From: Anthopleura xanthogrammica
Lineage: Eukaryota; Cnidaria; Anthozoa; Actiniaria; Actiniidae
Assembly: GCA_964019055.1 (NCBI GenBank)
Contig: OZ025215.1
Span: forward strand, 5,869,770-5,933,769
Direction: 5' to 3'
Length of the DNA: 64,000 nucleotides
Part shown: in pieces, positions 1 through 12,600 of the stretch
How positions within the stretch are numbered: the first letter of the stretch is position 1
How the letters are laid out: the number at the start of each line of letters is the position of its first letter
Notes under the pieces: model-generated
Database searches by the model: none
Told to the model about the DNA's origin: nothing
The model's input: the letters and a program-made list of their open reading frames with translations, nothing else
Program-made: the position numbers and the translations under genes

Positions 1-776
1 CGACATCCAGAAGATGTGGCCTAAAGACCAGAAAAAACGTGGTTAATATTATTAATTCAATTAAACCTAACGACCTAACATCTTCTTGGTAACAGCTCTA
101 AGTGGTTTTCTTTTCTTTTCTTTTCTTTTCTTTCCTTTTTTTCAACGAGTCACGCAAACACAAGGAAACTTATTTTAAACGATTTCAAGGGGAATATATC
201 ACTCACTGATAGTAGTTTATTACATCAAAGGCAGGTGTCGAAAAGAGAAAGACATTTTATCTGTGTATAAGGAATTAGTCTATATGAAGAACACAATGAA
301 GAAACTACACAAGACTGACGTGTATTTGAGCTATTATATTTCGGAAATTGGGTCCACTGATAATGGCCTGTTTTTTAATCTTATTCCGATTTCAGATGCA
401 GACGAATTGCAGTCAAAAACAACATTAACATCTATTGCCATTATTTATTCATTTAACCTGGACTTTTTGCTGCGAGCCCCAGCGAGCAGCGACACTAATT
501 ACGACGGTCTTCCATTTACGTTGGGATCCCTGTGGTGGATTTTAATATGCGAGTGATATCTGGATTTTAGGATTTCCTAGAAGATTTTTCGGAAGGTGTT
601 CGGAGTCTGCTCGCACAAGGTTCGGAAATTTGATTTTCTTCGTAGCATTATCGGAGCATGCTCGGACCTTGAGAATGACAAGTTTGCATGACAACGTGCA
701 CGTTCTTCCACTACACGTTTTTTTGCATTTGCATCGACAAGTAGACTAAAGGTAAGCATTCTTTAGACACTTTAGA
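1..776. other. No gene recognised
   Basis: Only a pyrimidine-rich TTTTC microsatellite near 107-140 and short open frames without recognisable domains were seen. The sequence near 390-405 resembles the acceptor of exon 3 of the secreted protein gene at 2851-5362, but the match is too short to call. Confidence 0.4.
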
Positions 777-777
777 T

Positions 778-1066
778 ATGTCAAACGCACACTTATTTAT
801 TGCTGGAAGCATTCATCAAGGCCACGAACGATTTGGTGACATTTCACGAGGAAGACAATGTTGTTTTATTAGTTTTTCAGCCCTTTTATGTGCTCAGAAT
901 TTACCAATCGAAGAGTGGACTGCCACCATCGTTGATCAAATTCTAGACGAAGGAGATAAACTTTATATGGATGCTTTTTAAAAGAGATCTATTCCTGATA
1001 CAGACACTTTGTCTCTAAATTATCTGCCTAACATAGCTTTTTGTTCGATGGAGGCAAACACCAACA
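778..1066 (+). pseudogene. Degenerate cysteine-protease-like ORF fragment
   Basis: The plus-strand frame from 778 reads IHQGHERFGDISRGRQC, then a stretch with GDKLY. It is interrupted by a TAA at 979-981 and continues in the same frame past SLNYLPNIAFC. The order HQG, RFG, RGRQC, GDxLY, LP resembles, from memory, the N-terminal part of a papain-like domain related to herpesvirus tegument deubiquitinases (C76-like) that is found in many cnidarian repeat ORFs. The cysteine of RGRQC would be the nucleophile. The stop codon and lack of a matching C-terminal half suggest a dead repeat fragment. Family assignment is tentative. Confidence 0.35.
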
Positions 1067-1289
1067 AGTTCTCCATTTCCGCAAAAACAAATGATTCGCT
1101 TATTTGGGCAGAATCACAAACAAATAAATAATCCGCTTATTAGGGCAGAGAACAATACTCAGTCAATTACCTGGGTGACTAATATTAATCTACCGGTGGT
1201 AGAGGCAAATGATAACCTACTTTGGTTGGTAAATTATGCACCTTTTTACCAAGGAAATATCAAACGAGACGAGCATGTTTAGTTGACAT

Positions 1290-2285
1290 ATGTTTCAATG
1301 AAGTTATATTTGTTCAATTCTTTGTTCATACCGTTGAAATAGAACATGTTCTTTTTGTAATGCATTCCAAGTGATTCATAATATTGAACAATACATTACG
1401 CCCATTGAAATAACATCATCTTATTGTTTGTCTAGAATATTAAAGTTGTCTTTTGCATTTCTAAAGATATTTAATTCTTTGATTACTCTAATGGCAACTA
1501 TTTCCTAGATTTCCAAGATACATTATAAACCTACAGTTCGAAAAATGACTTTATAATATTTACAAAGTATACATTCTGTTCTCTTTACAGCCTCTATTAA
1601 TGCATTCTATTCATTTCTTGGTACCTTCATATATTCCATTAAAGTATAAGATTTTGCAATTATGTTATAGGCTATGTATCGCAGCATCTCACTTTCTATC
1701 AGAAACAGCTAGTTATAGATGAAATCAACTGAACGTAAATGAGAAAAAGAAATTGAAATAAAAATAGTGAATTGGATGACAGGGACATCACAACAGCTTT
1801 CGCCAATTACTGCAGGCCCTTAATCGAATTCTGTTAATAATAGATACAAATTATTATGTTCAGTAAAATAAATAATTGAATGGCAGGGACTCCACAACAG
1901 CTTTCGCCAATTACTGTGGCTGGGCCCATTAGTTACATAGAGATAATTTACCAAAGCAATAAAACAAAATTAAAATACACATATGTTAGTTTAAAGATGT
2001 GTGAATCTTGACTTGCTCGACTTGCAGATGAAAAGTGGCGAGAATGTATTAGTAACGTAAAATGTGTGATAATTAAATGTAATATTTCCCCTCAAGCTTT
2101 TTATACAGCAAAATAAGAGGGGGGAAATAAGAAACAATAAAGAAACAAGTAGGGAATATAGAAAAACAAATAAAATCATGTGTAGAGTTGCTTGGAGTTG
2201 GTATTTGTGTTTTGAGGATTTTCCGTCCCCTAGATTGGCAACCCGTTCTACTGTTTTTAGAATTTTAGATGTATACATGTACACA
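1290..2285. other. AT-rich intergenic DNA, no gene seen
   Basis: No splice-consistent coding exon or RNA gene was found. A 35-base segment with CAACAGCTTTCGCCAATTAC occurs twice, near 1790-1815 and 1888-1913, as a short direct repeat. Confidence 0.4.
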
Positions 2286-2293
2286 GTACCTTG

Positions 2294-2400
2294 TAGGCGT
2301 CACAGCAGTAAATACCAACCAAGTTTAATAGGATTGCTTTCGCTTTTTCTCTGGAGCCTCGTCTTGAATGGCTTTGTGCGTAATCACTCAACCAAAGTGG
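2294..2400 (-). pseudogene. Degenerate extra copy of exon 1 of the secreted cysteine-rich gene
   Basis: On the minus strand the sequence encoding NLVGIYCCDAYK, followed at once by a GTACTG donor, aligns with NLVDIYCNSYK and its GTACCA donor at the end of exon 1 of the gene at 5362-2851. Upstream residues HSRRGSRE parallel HARCDRVARE, but no signal peptide or ATG is preserved. It lies downstream of the intact gene in the same orientation, as expected for a remnant of a tandem paralogue. Matching exons 2 and 3 were not found in the first 2.3 kb. Confidence 0.5.
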
Positions 2401-2850
2401 GTTATTTACTTTGTTAAAGGAGGCACAGGGAACCCGGCTCCGATAAGTAGCCTTTAAAATATGTATGACATTAATTTATTGCATGTTCCCAGCTGTGTCT
2501 TAAGCTCAATGAACAAGATCGTACAAAGGTCGCGGGTTTCCTGTGGCGTAAAATGAGACCTCAACAACGGCCGTAATTCCCCACTATCGTTCGTTCGTTT
2601 TTTCGCTTATAAAATCATTACACAAACAATAAGCAACAGACCAACATGGAGGAAAGGAGATTTAATGCATTCGTTTTCACTTTTTACTTTATATATTCTT
2701 GAGCTACTTAATCTTATATACAGCTATTTCACAAAACGTTGAATACTGAATACTGCATATAGCTGTATATATTATGACAGTCATATATTATCCCTTAATA
2801 ATGTCACGTCTTAACAAATCATGATTGCGTGACCTTTGACATAAGCGCGA

Positions 2851-5362
2851 CTAACAAGGGATAAGATTTGGAAATTCTCTTACAAACTGGACCATTTTTC
2901 CCCCAGCTGTTTTAACGTCTGCAATATAGTCCTTATAGATTTGGTCATCACAAGCCATGGTTTTGGATTCGAAACATGCGTAAAAATTTGAAACAGCTTT
3001 ACACATGTTCCCGCCACTTTTGATCTCTTCTGCATATCGTGACGCACAATAGAGATTCTTTTTAGCGGTGCAAGGTTTGAACCTGTCTGCCTCTGAAATC
3101 AAAATAAGTTTAAGAATTATGGTCTTTTCATATACCTTTTCTTTTCGAATAATATAGAATTGTAAAATAGCCCTTAATAAGTAATGTCGCTTAAATGTGC
3201 TGAATAATCCAGTTCAAATGATTTGAAGCGTATCAAGATCAAATTTTGATGAACCATTCCATAAATATCATTAACTTTTGGTGTAAACATAAGTAGGATT
3301 GTTTAAAAACAACACACGTACGTTAACCTTTCATTGCTCACGATTTTTTCGGTAAATCATGGCTTTAAAAACGGCTTTGTATTCGCTTTTTCAACACCGA
3401 CAGAATGTTTACAATTGGCTCTCGCAATGCATCATGGGATAACCCTGGATCCTCCTCTGGCACTGCGAAGGTTAACTGCACTCTTAAATGAATTGAATAA
3501 TCGCTGCTATCGATGGAGTCTTGCTCAGAATCCTAAGAAGTCAATACGATTTTCTAAAGGTAGCGCACTTTTGCGCACTGTTTTGGAAACTTTTTGGTAT
3601 GAAATTATGTAAGGCAATACGAACTTCTAAAGGTTGGACAGGGGTTTTGGAAACAATTGTTTGCTTTTCTTTCCGGCTAATTTTGATACCACGTACGCTA
3701 CCTTGAGGAAAAAAAGCACACTTAAAGCTTAAGATAATATTTTTCGTAAAGATCTTCGAACTCCTGCTTCCGTCAAAACCATATGGAGCACTAAAAGTTA
3801 CCAGTAGGTCAGTGGGTATAGTGCCTGAGGATGTTTACTGATTAAGACGAGACGAAACTCTCGTTTCCCTCACTCATCTCAAGTGCTTTTGTGTTCTACA
3901 TTAAAAGGATTTAAAAGTACATTTGTCAAATCCTAAAAATAACTTTTTTTCAGTTTTGTTTCTTTTTTCTTTTTCTTTTCTTCTTTCTCTTTTTCTCTTT
4001 CTCTTTTATTAGATGTGCGTTAGTAATGAGGGGGGGGGGGGGACTAATACTCATGATCACCGATCGATAGTAAAAGCTGTTTACAAGAAGATTGTTACGA
4101 GAAGATTGCCTCCTAAGGCTTTGGTTTCGCAGGGTCACCAAATATTGTCACAACAGAAAAGGGATCTGACGATTGTTGTACTAGCAAACTATCATACCTT
4201 TTATCTGCTATTTCCAGATTATTTAGACGGGATAAAATTTATTTTAACAAATACAAAAGTGGATAGAGTTGTTCGAAGCAGAGACTTCAGATGTGTGATA
4301 TAGTTAGGGACTGGCCATAAAGTAAATGGGTGGAGGGGGGGGGGGGCAAAAACAGGGGGCGGGTCAAATAGTTTTGAGCTCATTGAAAGGGGTGGGCTAT
4401 TTATAAAATTGAACATTTAACATGTATGTAACTTTGCTTCAAAACAGTGGGTGGGTAATCACTTTTTCAACCGCATTTAATAATTGGCTATCATAAAAAA
4501 ATGCTAATCCAATTCTAGTTTTGCCACCCAGCCTTCCCTTTACTTTATGACCAGTTCATTAAATGGCGAGTTCAGTTGCCAAACACAAGTATATTTACTC
4601 ACCGAGGTCTTTCAAACCAGCAATCTTCATGCGATACTTTTCGTCGGATTGTTGGATTACTTGTATAAAGAGAGGGGGAAGAGGAAAGGACAGGAGAAGA
4701 AATGTATCATAATACAAGTACACAAAAATGTGAGCCTACCAAGAACAAGTTTTCTCAAAGTTGTGAAATCATTGTTGGTGCAGATGCCGAGTTTGCTGTC
4801 GAGAATCGTGTGCTGGAGGATCACGAATCGGAATAAATCGATAAAATTACCAACACATTCAGCATTAGACGCCAAGCACTGACTAAGCTCCTGTATTCAA
4901 ACAACAACGTAACATTTGAAGTTAATTGTGCGTTAGCAGCGCACTGAATCTATTTTTTTACTGAAACTACGGGAGTTTGGGAAACGCTTTGATCTAAGAG
5001 TCTCTCTTCTTGGGCACACAGTAATCGGTCATGTTGTCCTTGAGCACCAGCCTATGTTTTTGATGGGCGAAGTTAAATAAATAAATAAACAAATAAATAA
5101 ATGCCTCAAGGACTTTTCCTTGTCTTCTTCGGTCTTTTTGCCGAACTGTTAAAAGGTTTTAGGATTTCATACATGGTACCTTGTAGGAGTTACAGTATAT
5201 ATCAACCAAGTTTTGGTTGCTGTCAGCGTTTAGAAACACTTCCCTGGCGACACGATCGCATCTTGCATGTTCTTGAGGCTCACACTCGTTGTACGATGCG
5301 CTAACCACAACGACGTGGCCAGCAATTAGGCAAAGAATCAAACGCGCAGTGTTCTGCACCAT
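2851..5362 (-). CDS. Secreted 12-cysteine protein, three exons
   Basis: Three minus-strand exons join with matching phases: 5362-5180 (phase 0 out, donor GTACCA), 4890-4740 (acceptor TACAG, phase 1 out, donor GTAGGC) and 3092-2851 (acceptor TTTCAG, stop TGA/TAA-terminated frame at 2851). The total is 576 nt, giving a 191-residue protein. Residues 1-22 form a signal peptide (MVQNTARL then a hydrophobic core LILCLIAGHVVVV). The mature part has 12 cysteines, at 27, 35, 57, 66, 73, 98, 119, 127, 142, 151, 159 and 191, so six disulfides are possible; the chain ends in cysteine. Predicted helices between cysteines and small size suggest an extracellular helical disulfide-rich protein. I do not recognise the family. 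The ATG at 5362 was chosen over the upstream one at 5446 because it places the hydrophobic core directly at the N terminus. Confidence 0.72.
3957..4300 (+). repeat. Left arm of a ~0.3 kb inverted repeat inside the secreted-protein locus
   Basis: The plus-strand sequence (TTAGATGTGCG, CGATCGATAGTAAAAGCTGTTTACAAGAAGATTG spread over 4010-4095, then CCTTTTATCTGCTATTTCCAGAT at 4196-4218) recurs inverted at 5830-6110. It lies in intron 2 of the gene at 2851-5362 and contains a run of G residues at 4030-4042. Confidence 0.65.
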
Positions 5363-5799
5363 CTTTTGGTAGAGTTTGTAAAGTAGAGTTGGTGATCTTC
5401 TAAGGTCATACGGTTCGATCACTTTAATCTTAATTAGCTTAATCAAGTTCGATCGTATATCAGTTCACAGTATATGTTGATAAAATAATCCGATGTAAGG
5501 TACTCGGTCTCGCATTGGATGATCATCAGTTCTTAAGCATATTTAAATAAAGTTTTTTTTAAAACACACCAATAGTAAAACGGCAGCTTTTGGTTATACT
5601 CTGCGCGGACATGAGCCGAACCTAATAACATAAATGAAGACCACATGATTATCCATTGTTTTCAATGTGTACGGCTCATGAGAAGTTCGACGTTTGACAT
5701 TGGTCTATTAAAATTTACTCTATTGCAAGAGGTCTAATTTCGATATTGTTAGAAAGAAAGTCTATGAAATTAAAAGGCCCTAATTTTCTATACTATTTT

Positions 5800-6110
5800 T
5801 ATTTCAGATGCAGACGACTTTCAACCATGCACGGCCCAAATCTAAAGGATCTGGAAATAGAAGATAAAAGGTTTGATTTTTTTTTCAGTCGAACAGACAA
5901 CTTATCTAATATAATTATGAAGAAGGCTGTGTTAAATAGAAGACTTCTTCAGACCACTTATCTGTTGTGGTGATATTTTGTAATCCTAGGAAACCAAAAC
6001 CTGAAGAGACAATCTTCTTGTAAACAGCTTTTACTATCGATCGGTGAGCATTAGATTTTCCCTTAAATTTACAAACGCACATCTAATGAGCGCAAAAGAA
6101 AAAAGAAAGA
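5800..6110 (-). repeat. Right arm of the inverted repeat, ending in a broken exon-3-like sequence
   Basis: This is the inverted partner of 3957-4300. On the plus strand at 5803-5840 an acceptor ATTTCAG followed by codons for ADDFQPCTA closely parallels exon 3 of the secreted gene (EADRFKPCTA), but an in-frame stop follows four codons later. It is therefore a broken exon copy in the orientation opposite to the intact gene. Confidence 0.5.
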
Positions 6111-6269
6111 AAGGAAGATTCGACTCAAACCTCAAAAACGAATCTATTAGAATCATCGTCACCATAATAATAATCTTTAATGAGGATATTTTTGAATGAC
6201 AATATGAACACAAAACCACTTGAGATGACTGAGTGATAGGAGTGTTTTGTCTTGTCCTCACAAACAGCT

Positions 6270-6314
6270 TCAGGTAGGTGGAGGTGGAGGTGGAGGTGGA
6301 GGTGGAGGTGGAGA
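6270..6314. repeat. GGTGGA hexanucleotide minisatellite
   Basis: About seven perfect copies of a GTGGAG hexamer. On the minus strand it would read as a Ser-Thr or Leu-His repeat, but no gene context supports translation. Confidence 0.9.
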
Positions 6315-6445
6315 GGCCTATCACGAGTCATTAAACGTTAGTAAAGAACTGAACCAACTTCTATCAGTAACTGATTAATCTATACCGCAAAAATAAAAGG
6401 AAAACAGCGCACGCGCCCGAAATACACAGAATACTTAGAAAAATA

Positions 6446-7650
6446 GGTCCAAGGACATTTGTCTGCGCATGCGTCACCATATCCACACGGAGCCAAATTT
6501 AGATAAAAATATTTAAAAAAAAATTTATTTAGTGATATTGAGTATTATTTAGGAATTGGGTTAGAGGCCAAGAAAAGGTACTAAATATATAAATGAACAG
6601 CAAAATCAAGTAAGAATACAGTACAATAATTTTTCAGGCACCTTTGTTTTATACTATACACCAATCTTTCACATATACAACAATATCCACCACGATTTCA
6701 ACGTATTTTACAACCCGAATTCTCGAAACTTTTTTGACCAAAATCGTTGCTAGGAAGGGTGATTCATTTTGTTGAAGACTCTTTTGATTCTGCTTTGAGG
6801 TTTTGTCTTCGAAAAAATCCACGGAGCAAAGATTTTCGTTTACAGCAGAGCTTTAGTCCACAGTGGTGTACGAATCCTTCGTCAGCAATGGCAAGTTCAG
6901 AATTTTTACTTGAAAAAAAAAAAGGATAAATCTATTTCTACACCCTATGCAAGATTCATTGAATGTTACCGTTGTTTTACATTCATTCGCAGTTGTTTTT
7001 GGGGGATTTCCTGCACATTTCGAGAACATAAACAGACAAAAACTAGAGCGACTAGAACATTTCCTGCTTAAAATTGGTAGGCGAAATACCTTTACGGCTC
7101 AAATAATGAGTTTATTGTTAACTGCCACTCGTCTGTGTGGAGACTTTTTGGAGACTTGTAAAACGGCTATATTTCTTTTTCGCTGAATAGTGAGCTCAGG
7201 ACTGGACTCAATGAACTACAGCTGCTATAGCCGAAGACCAAAAAAGAAATGAACAGTAGTTCGCATTTGATGATTTTACAGGAACAGAAGCCAAGCCAGA
7301 AATAACAGCTAAGGCATTGATGTATATTCTGGGGATCTGAACTCTTTCATCGATTTAAAAAAAGTTTTTAAAAAACATTCAAGAATCTTACATGTAAGAT
7401 TAAATATGTTTTGTTTTATCGATTGTTTTGCTTCGAACCTGAAAAACAAAAAGGTAGGAACGGAAAGTTTCTAAAAATCAACGACGAATGAAAAGAAAGG
7501 TACAATTCAATGAATTTAGCAATTATTTCTTTTTATAGGTAAAATCAGCCATTGTACAAAGTCGCATGACCGACTACTGGAGGGTGGTATCAATTATTGC
7601 TCAATGTTCACATCCCGGGATGTGGTGACGCATGCCCAGACAAATGTCCC
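6446..7650. mobile_element. Possible non-autonomous DNA transposon bounded by 32-bp inverted repeats
   Basis: GGACATTTGTCTGCGCATGC at about 6452 and its near-perfect inverted copy ending at 7648 share 32 positions with few mismatches. The ~1.2 kb interior has only short frames with no transposase motifs. No clear target-site duplication was found, so the two ends could instead be independent solo repeats. Confidence 0.4.
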
Positions 7651-8189
7651 CCCTTTTATCTTTACGAATGTTACCAGTCTCCTACGACTACTCGGTTTGT
7701 CCTCGCCGCGCGCGCATCGATAAAAGTGGGTCCAGCTCTGGACTAGTGAAACGTATACTTCTCAAAATAAGTCTTAAGGGGATGCAAAAGGCTTAAATTA
7801 CTTATACAGTTAATGTCATAAACATTCAGGGGATCTCGATTTCAAAGCTCAGATTTGACCAATCAGCGCGCGTTTTTAACTCTGTCACGCGGTCCATCTA
7901 GACGATTGAAATACTTCAAAAAAATTTAAAATTTGTGTGGAAAAACTCATTTTATCGTGTTCCTATTTTGTTATCAACGTTTTAAATCGTTTTTAGATTC
8001 AAATAAAAAAACCAAACTTTGAAGTTTTTGCTTATCTCTAGCTAACCAATTCAAATTCGCTACTCGAAGCAAAATTAAGTTCAAGAATCGCCCATGTACT
8101 GCTATGAAAGCAACAATAATGCATTTTGCGCCTTTTCCGAGATCACCTTGATTGTCCTAGACATTAACATTGCAAGAGATATCATGTGA

Positions 8190-9110
8190 TACATCTACAT
8201 CTACATCTTTATTAGTTGATAAAAATTGTAAAATATCACATCAACTGTACATAACATGTTTATATAATAAGATAAATAATTAATAATTGAGAAGTTACAA
8301 TGAGTAATAAAATAATAATAGAGCAAACGCATTAAAACCATTGAAACAAATGCAAAACAAGACACAAACAAGTAGTAGCCATGTAGTGACAATTAGTCAC
8401 TATCACTCATCCAGAGCATCCACCACACAAAGAACAAAGTGAACATCACAAGGGTCTCTTGTGTATGTGTCCCCGTGTAATGGATGCTCCGGCCGAGCGA
8501 CAGTGACCAACAGGCACCACCTGCAAGTATCAATTTCGAATCAATTTCACGGTTTCAATGCGCTTGCTCTAATAATAAAAAATAATAGTTCAAGTTAACA
8601 ACTTGCTTTATTTTCAGGACAACAAAGCGCGTCATATTAAAGATGGCGATCTAATTTAGTTTTGAATTCATTTAATGACTTTGAATTTACTAGTTCTGAG
8701 GGTAAATAGTTCCACTCTGATATTGATCTTGGAAAAAAAGAAAACTTGAAGATGTCCTTAGAAACTTTAGGTATTCTATATTTTAGAGAGTGACTATTTC
8801 TAGTCCTCATTTCACTATTTGGAATTAAGTGTTGTTCTGTATTTACATCAACAAGATTGTGGCTCAGTTTGTACATTAGTGACAGTCTATTTCTCTTCCT
8901 TCTAGATTCAAGAGTGTCCCATCCTAGCTCTGAAATCATATCTGTAACACTAGCGGTTTGGTTATAGTTTTGTAGGCAAAAACGGGCAGCTTTTCTTTGG
9001 ACTCTCTCTAGGGCTGATATATCTTTCTTGTGGTATGGATCTTACTCACTTGCAATTGCGTGTTCTAAAGGGTCAAAGTCAGCAATAATTGACTACCTAG
9101 AGTTCATAAT
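8190..9110 (-). mobile_element. 5'-truncated LINE, reverse transcriptase C-terminal end
   Basis: On the minus strand the frame encodes KKDISALERVQRKAARFC, then a continuous 100-residue stretch (8939-8637) with RRKRNRLSLMYKL and FFPRSISEWNYLPSELV. This is the typical end of cnidarian LINE reverse transcriptase ORFs, where a W-N-x-LP motif sits near the stop codon. A stop (TAA near 9042-9044) sits where VWDP is expected. The copy ends at 8190-8210 with a short GATGTA tandem tail, as many LINE 3' ends do. It is a dead, truncated copy. Confidence 0.8.
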
Positions 9111-9680
9111 TAGTAATGACTGTTCACTTTTACTCATTATATAGTGTATTATACATTATATATACCCACGTGACATTTGTTGTAATATAAAACTCTATAG
9201 TGCCTCACAAGTGTGCACAAGAAGTTGTATGAATAGAACTTTCGTGGGACACATAAGGACAAAGACAAGAATGAGCTCATACATTTCAGCACTCCACGCC
9301 TTCTTAGCCACTAACCCATTTTGTTTTCAATATAAATGTTATATTTTCCAGATTTTATTTTCGTTTAGCACTTTTATCTAAATTGGGCTCCCTGTGGATT
9401 TGCTAGGTAAAAATATCCTATACTTCAAAATTATATTTGTTACAGTGCTATTGATATATACTTGCTGTGAAGAATGTTTTTTTGGTTGTGTTTATTTACT
9501 TGGGTTATTTCTATCCACGAGGATGCAAATAGTGGATTTCTTGGGTGCTTGTTACAAGGGAGATTAATTAACGAGGAATCTTTTATCATATACAACCAAC
9601 ATGGCGATGATGACTAATGTTCAAAAGAAAGTCGGGGAAGTCCTGCCCAATAAACTCCAGCTTGTGTATGTGCTGAATCA

Positions 9681-12600
9681 TTATCTTACGAAGAGCATCC
9701 CATTCTTTCCAAAGTAAATACCTCGGTTACCTCCATCTGTATATCCGTACAAGGCACGCTTGGCTGTAAGACAAGAAATATAAGACATTATTGAATATAC
9801 AGTCCCATCTGAGATATAACAGCATGAGAGAAAGGGTTAAGGCAGAGCTGCTTAGTCAGCAGTAGCAATCACAGGCTCATTTAGCAAACGGTGATGCAAA
9901 CCGCTGACAACTAGAGAGGCTCACATGTCAAAATAATGAGTGAAAGAGAAAAGGACCAAGTGATTTTGAGTAGAAAAGATAGTGGATGGTTCAGAATGAA
10001 AAGAAAACTGCGGAGGAGTTGCAACTTCACCATATAAAATAATAAAATATCGCTGATAACGACGAGATTTACGTTTTTCATCTGATCCATTTTTATGCAG
10101 GATAAATAAAGTTTATTATTAGTAGTATAGTAGTATCATCATCATCATCATCACCATCATCATTATTATTATCATTATTATTATATATTGTTCAGCTGGC
10201 CAACAGCACATATTTGGGCTCGAAACTCCCGGTTTTGTTACTCTTAAATATTAATTATTACCAATATGTACTGATTGAATCATAATGAGCCACAAAGGCT
10301 GAAATACTTACTTGAATGTGATGACGAAATCCATAATTTTCCACACTCTCTATTATCGTGACTATCAAACACTAAATAAAACACGCACAAACATAAACAA
10401 CTACTACATAAGTGGAACAGGAGATAATCAGATTCAAACGAAAAGATCTAGTGACAATTCGGAGGCCTCGTTTAACGGTGATGCATGCGTCTATAGGCCC
10501 ATCTTTGCATGTACAGTTTTTTTTCGTCCATCCCAGCATAAATAACAAAAATCCAAAAGCTTCTTGAACTATTTAGAGATTCATATTGATGAATATTGTC
10601 CGACCGTAAAATATACAAACATTATCTGTGTCAAGAGTTACCCCAGCCATACATTGAATTAAATTTAAGTTATGATAATATAAGAGACCCCGATTTCCCC
10701 GCCATGTTTTATGCCCTCATGTTTTCTATAACGAAACGCTTTTTTAATTTGTTTGAAACTTGAAGTTCGATTTCATCTATTAAAGTAAGCTAGTACTGTG
10801 GTTTGGTCAATAAAGGGTTAACGTGAAATTATCTAGGTCGACAGGACTATATTTCAAGCGCGGCCTCTTGTGATAACCTTCCGCATTACCTCTGTGATTG
10901 ACGCGATTATCAATGCGAAACCCAATTGAGTTGCTGTTGCACGGATTTGACTCCCAGACGTATGGGTATGGCGTGTGTGACACTGTGATTCGAGGACACC
11001 TACAAAAGGTTGGAAAAGATAAACAACCATTTATTCATTCATATATAAAGGCAGATTTGAAATTAGTCTCACAGTTGTGTTCAAGATTATATATTCAATT
11101 CATTTACCCGATTCCGGCGCATGAGGAATCAAAGTTGTCTTGCCCACTTGGAATCTATTGAAAACAATTGCAAAAAAATAGATAGAAAAATAGACAAAAA
11201 AGAGATTGGGGCAGATTTGCGTAAATGAACCAACGAATTCGCTTTAATCACGCGGCGGCCATATTGGTTGAAACAATAGGTTTTGAATCTCTTGGATCTC
11301 CTTGCCCTCGCTTTGAAGGCTTTTGTCTCATGAGAATAAAAATGGCCGCCGTGTGATTAAAGCCCATTGTTGGACGCGGATGTTGATTTCTCCTCATTTT
11401 ACCACCGGGTTTTAGTATCTAGGCGGTTGGACATTGTGGTCTGGTATTCGATGCAAACACACCACATAAGGCATGGTTCAGATTGCCATTCCCTTTGAAA
11501 TCTCGATAAAACTTAATCCAAGAGGCTCAGGTTTAGTAATTTATTTAAAATGATATTTTCGAATTTCTTTTGAATCTATTCTGTTGAATAGTCGCACAAA
11601 GAGCCTTTTTTTAACTGAAGCTATGCACAGTGAAAAAAATGCACATGCACAGCCTGCCACAATTATCTCATATTCACGTCAATAATTAAATGCGGAAATA
11701 AATATAAATCATTATATATTTACCCGATAGAATACATCATATGGACTTGACACCAGGTTTCTTACTCTGAATGTTCCTTTAAAAAGAAAATTCTCCTATA
11801 TCACCAACTGATAGCCACCACAATCTCCTATATCATCAATTGATAGACACCAAAATTTCTCCTATATATCAACTGATAGCCACCACACTCTCTCCTATAT
11901 CATCAACTGATAGCCACCACACTCTCTCCTATATATCAACTGATAGCCACCACACTCTCTCCTATCTCATCAACTGATAGCCACCACACTCTCTCCTATA
12001 TCACCAACTGATAGCCACCACACTCTCTCCTATATCATCAACTGATAGGCACCACACTCTTTCCTATATCACCAACTGATAGACACCACACTCTCTTCTA
12101 TATCATCAACTGATAGCCACAACACTCTCTCCTATATCACCAACTGATAGCCACCACACTCTCTCCTATATCACCAACTGATAGCCACAACACTCTCTCC
12201 TATATCATCAACTGATAGACACCACACTCTCTTCTATATCACCAACTGATAGCCACCACACTCTCTTTTATATCACCAACTGATAGCCACAACACTCTCT
12301 CCTATATCATCAACTGATAGACACCACACTCTCTCCTACATCATCAACTGATAGCCACAACACTCTCTCCTATATCACCAACTGATAGCCACAACACTCT
12401 CTCCTATATCATCAACTGATAGACACCACACTCTCTTCTATATCACCAACTGATAGCCACAACACTCTCTCCTATATCACCAACTGATAGCCACCACACT
12501 CTCTCCTATATCACCAACTGATAGCCACAACACTCTCTCCTATATCATCAACTGATAGACACCACACTCTCTTCTATATCATCAACTGATAGCCACAATA

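Noticed and set aside
263..556. 97-codon frame near the left edge
   Set aside because: Contains an acceptor-like GATTTCAGATGCAGACGA resembling exon 3 of the secreted gene, but the residues that follow do not match, so probably chance or extreme decay.
4013..4303. 96-codon frame on the plus strand
   Set aside because: It lies within an inverted repeat in an intron and includes a poly-Gly run from a G homopolymer; no domain seen.
8201..8392. 63-codon minus-strand ORF
   Set aside because: It falls in the 3' untranslated part of the truncated LINE and is AT-rich without domain content.
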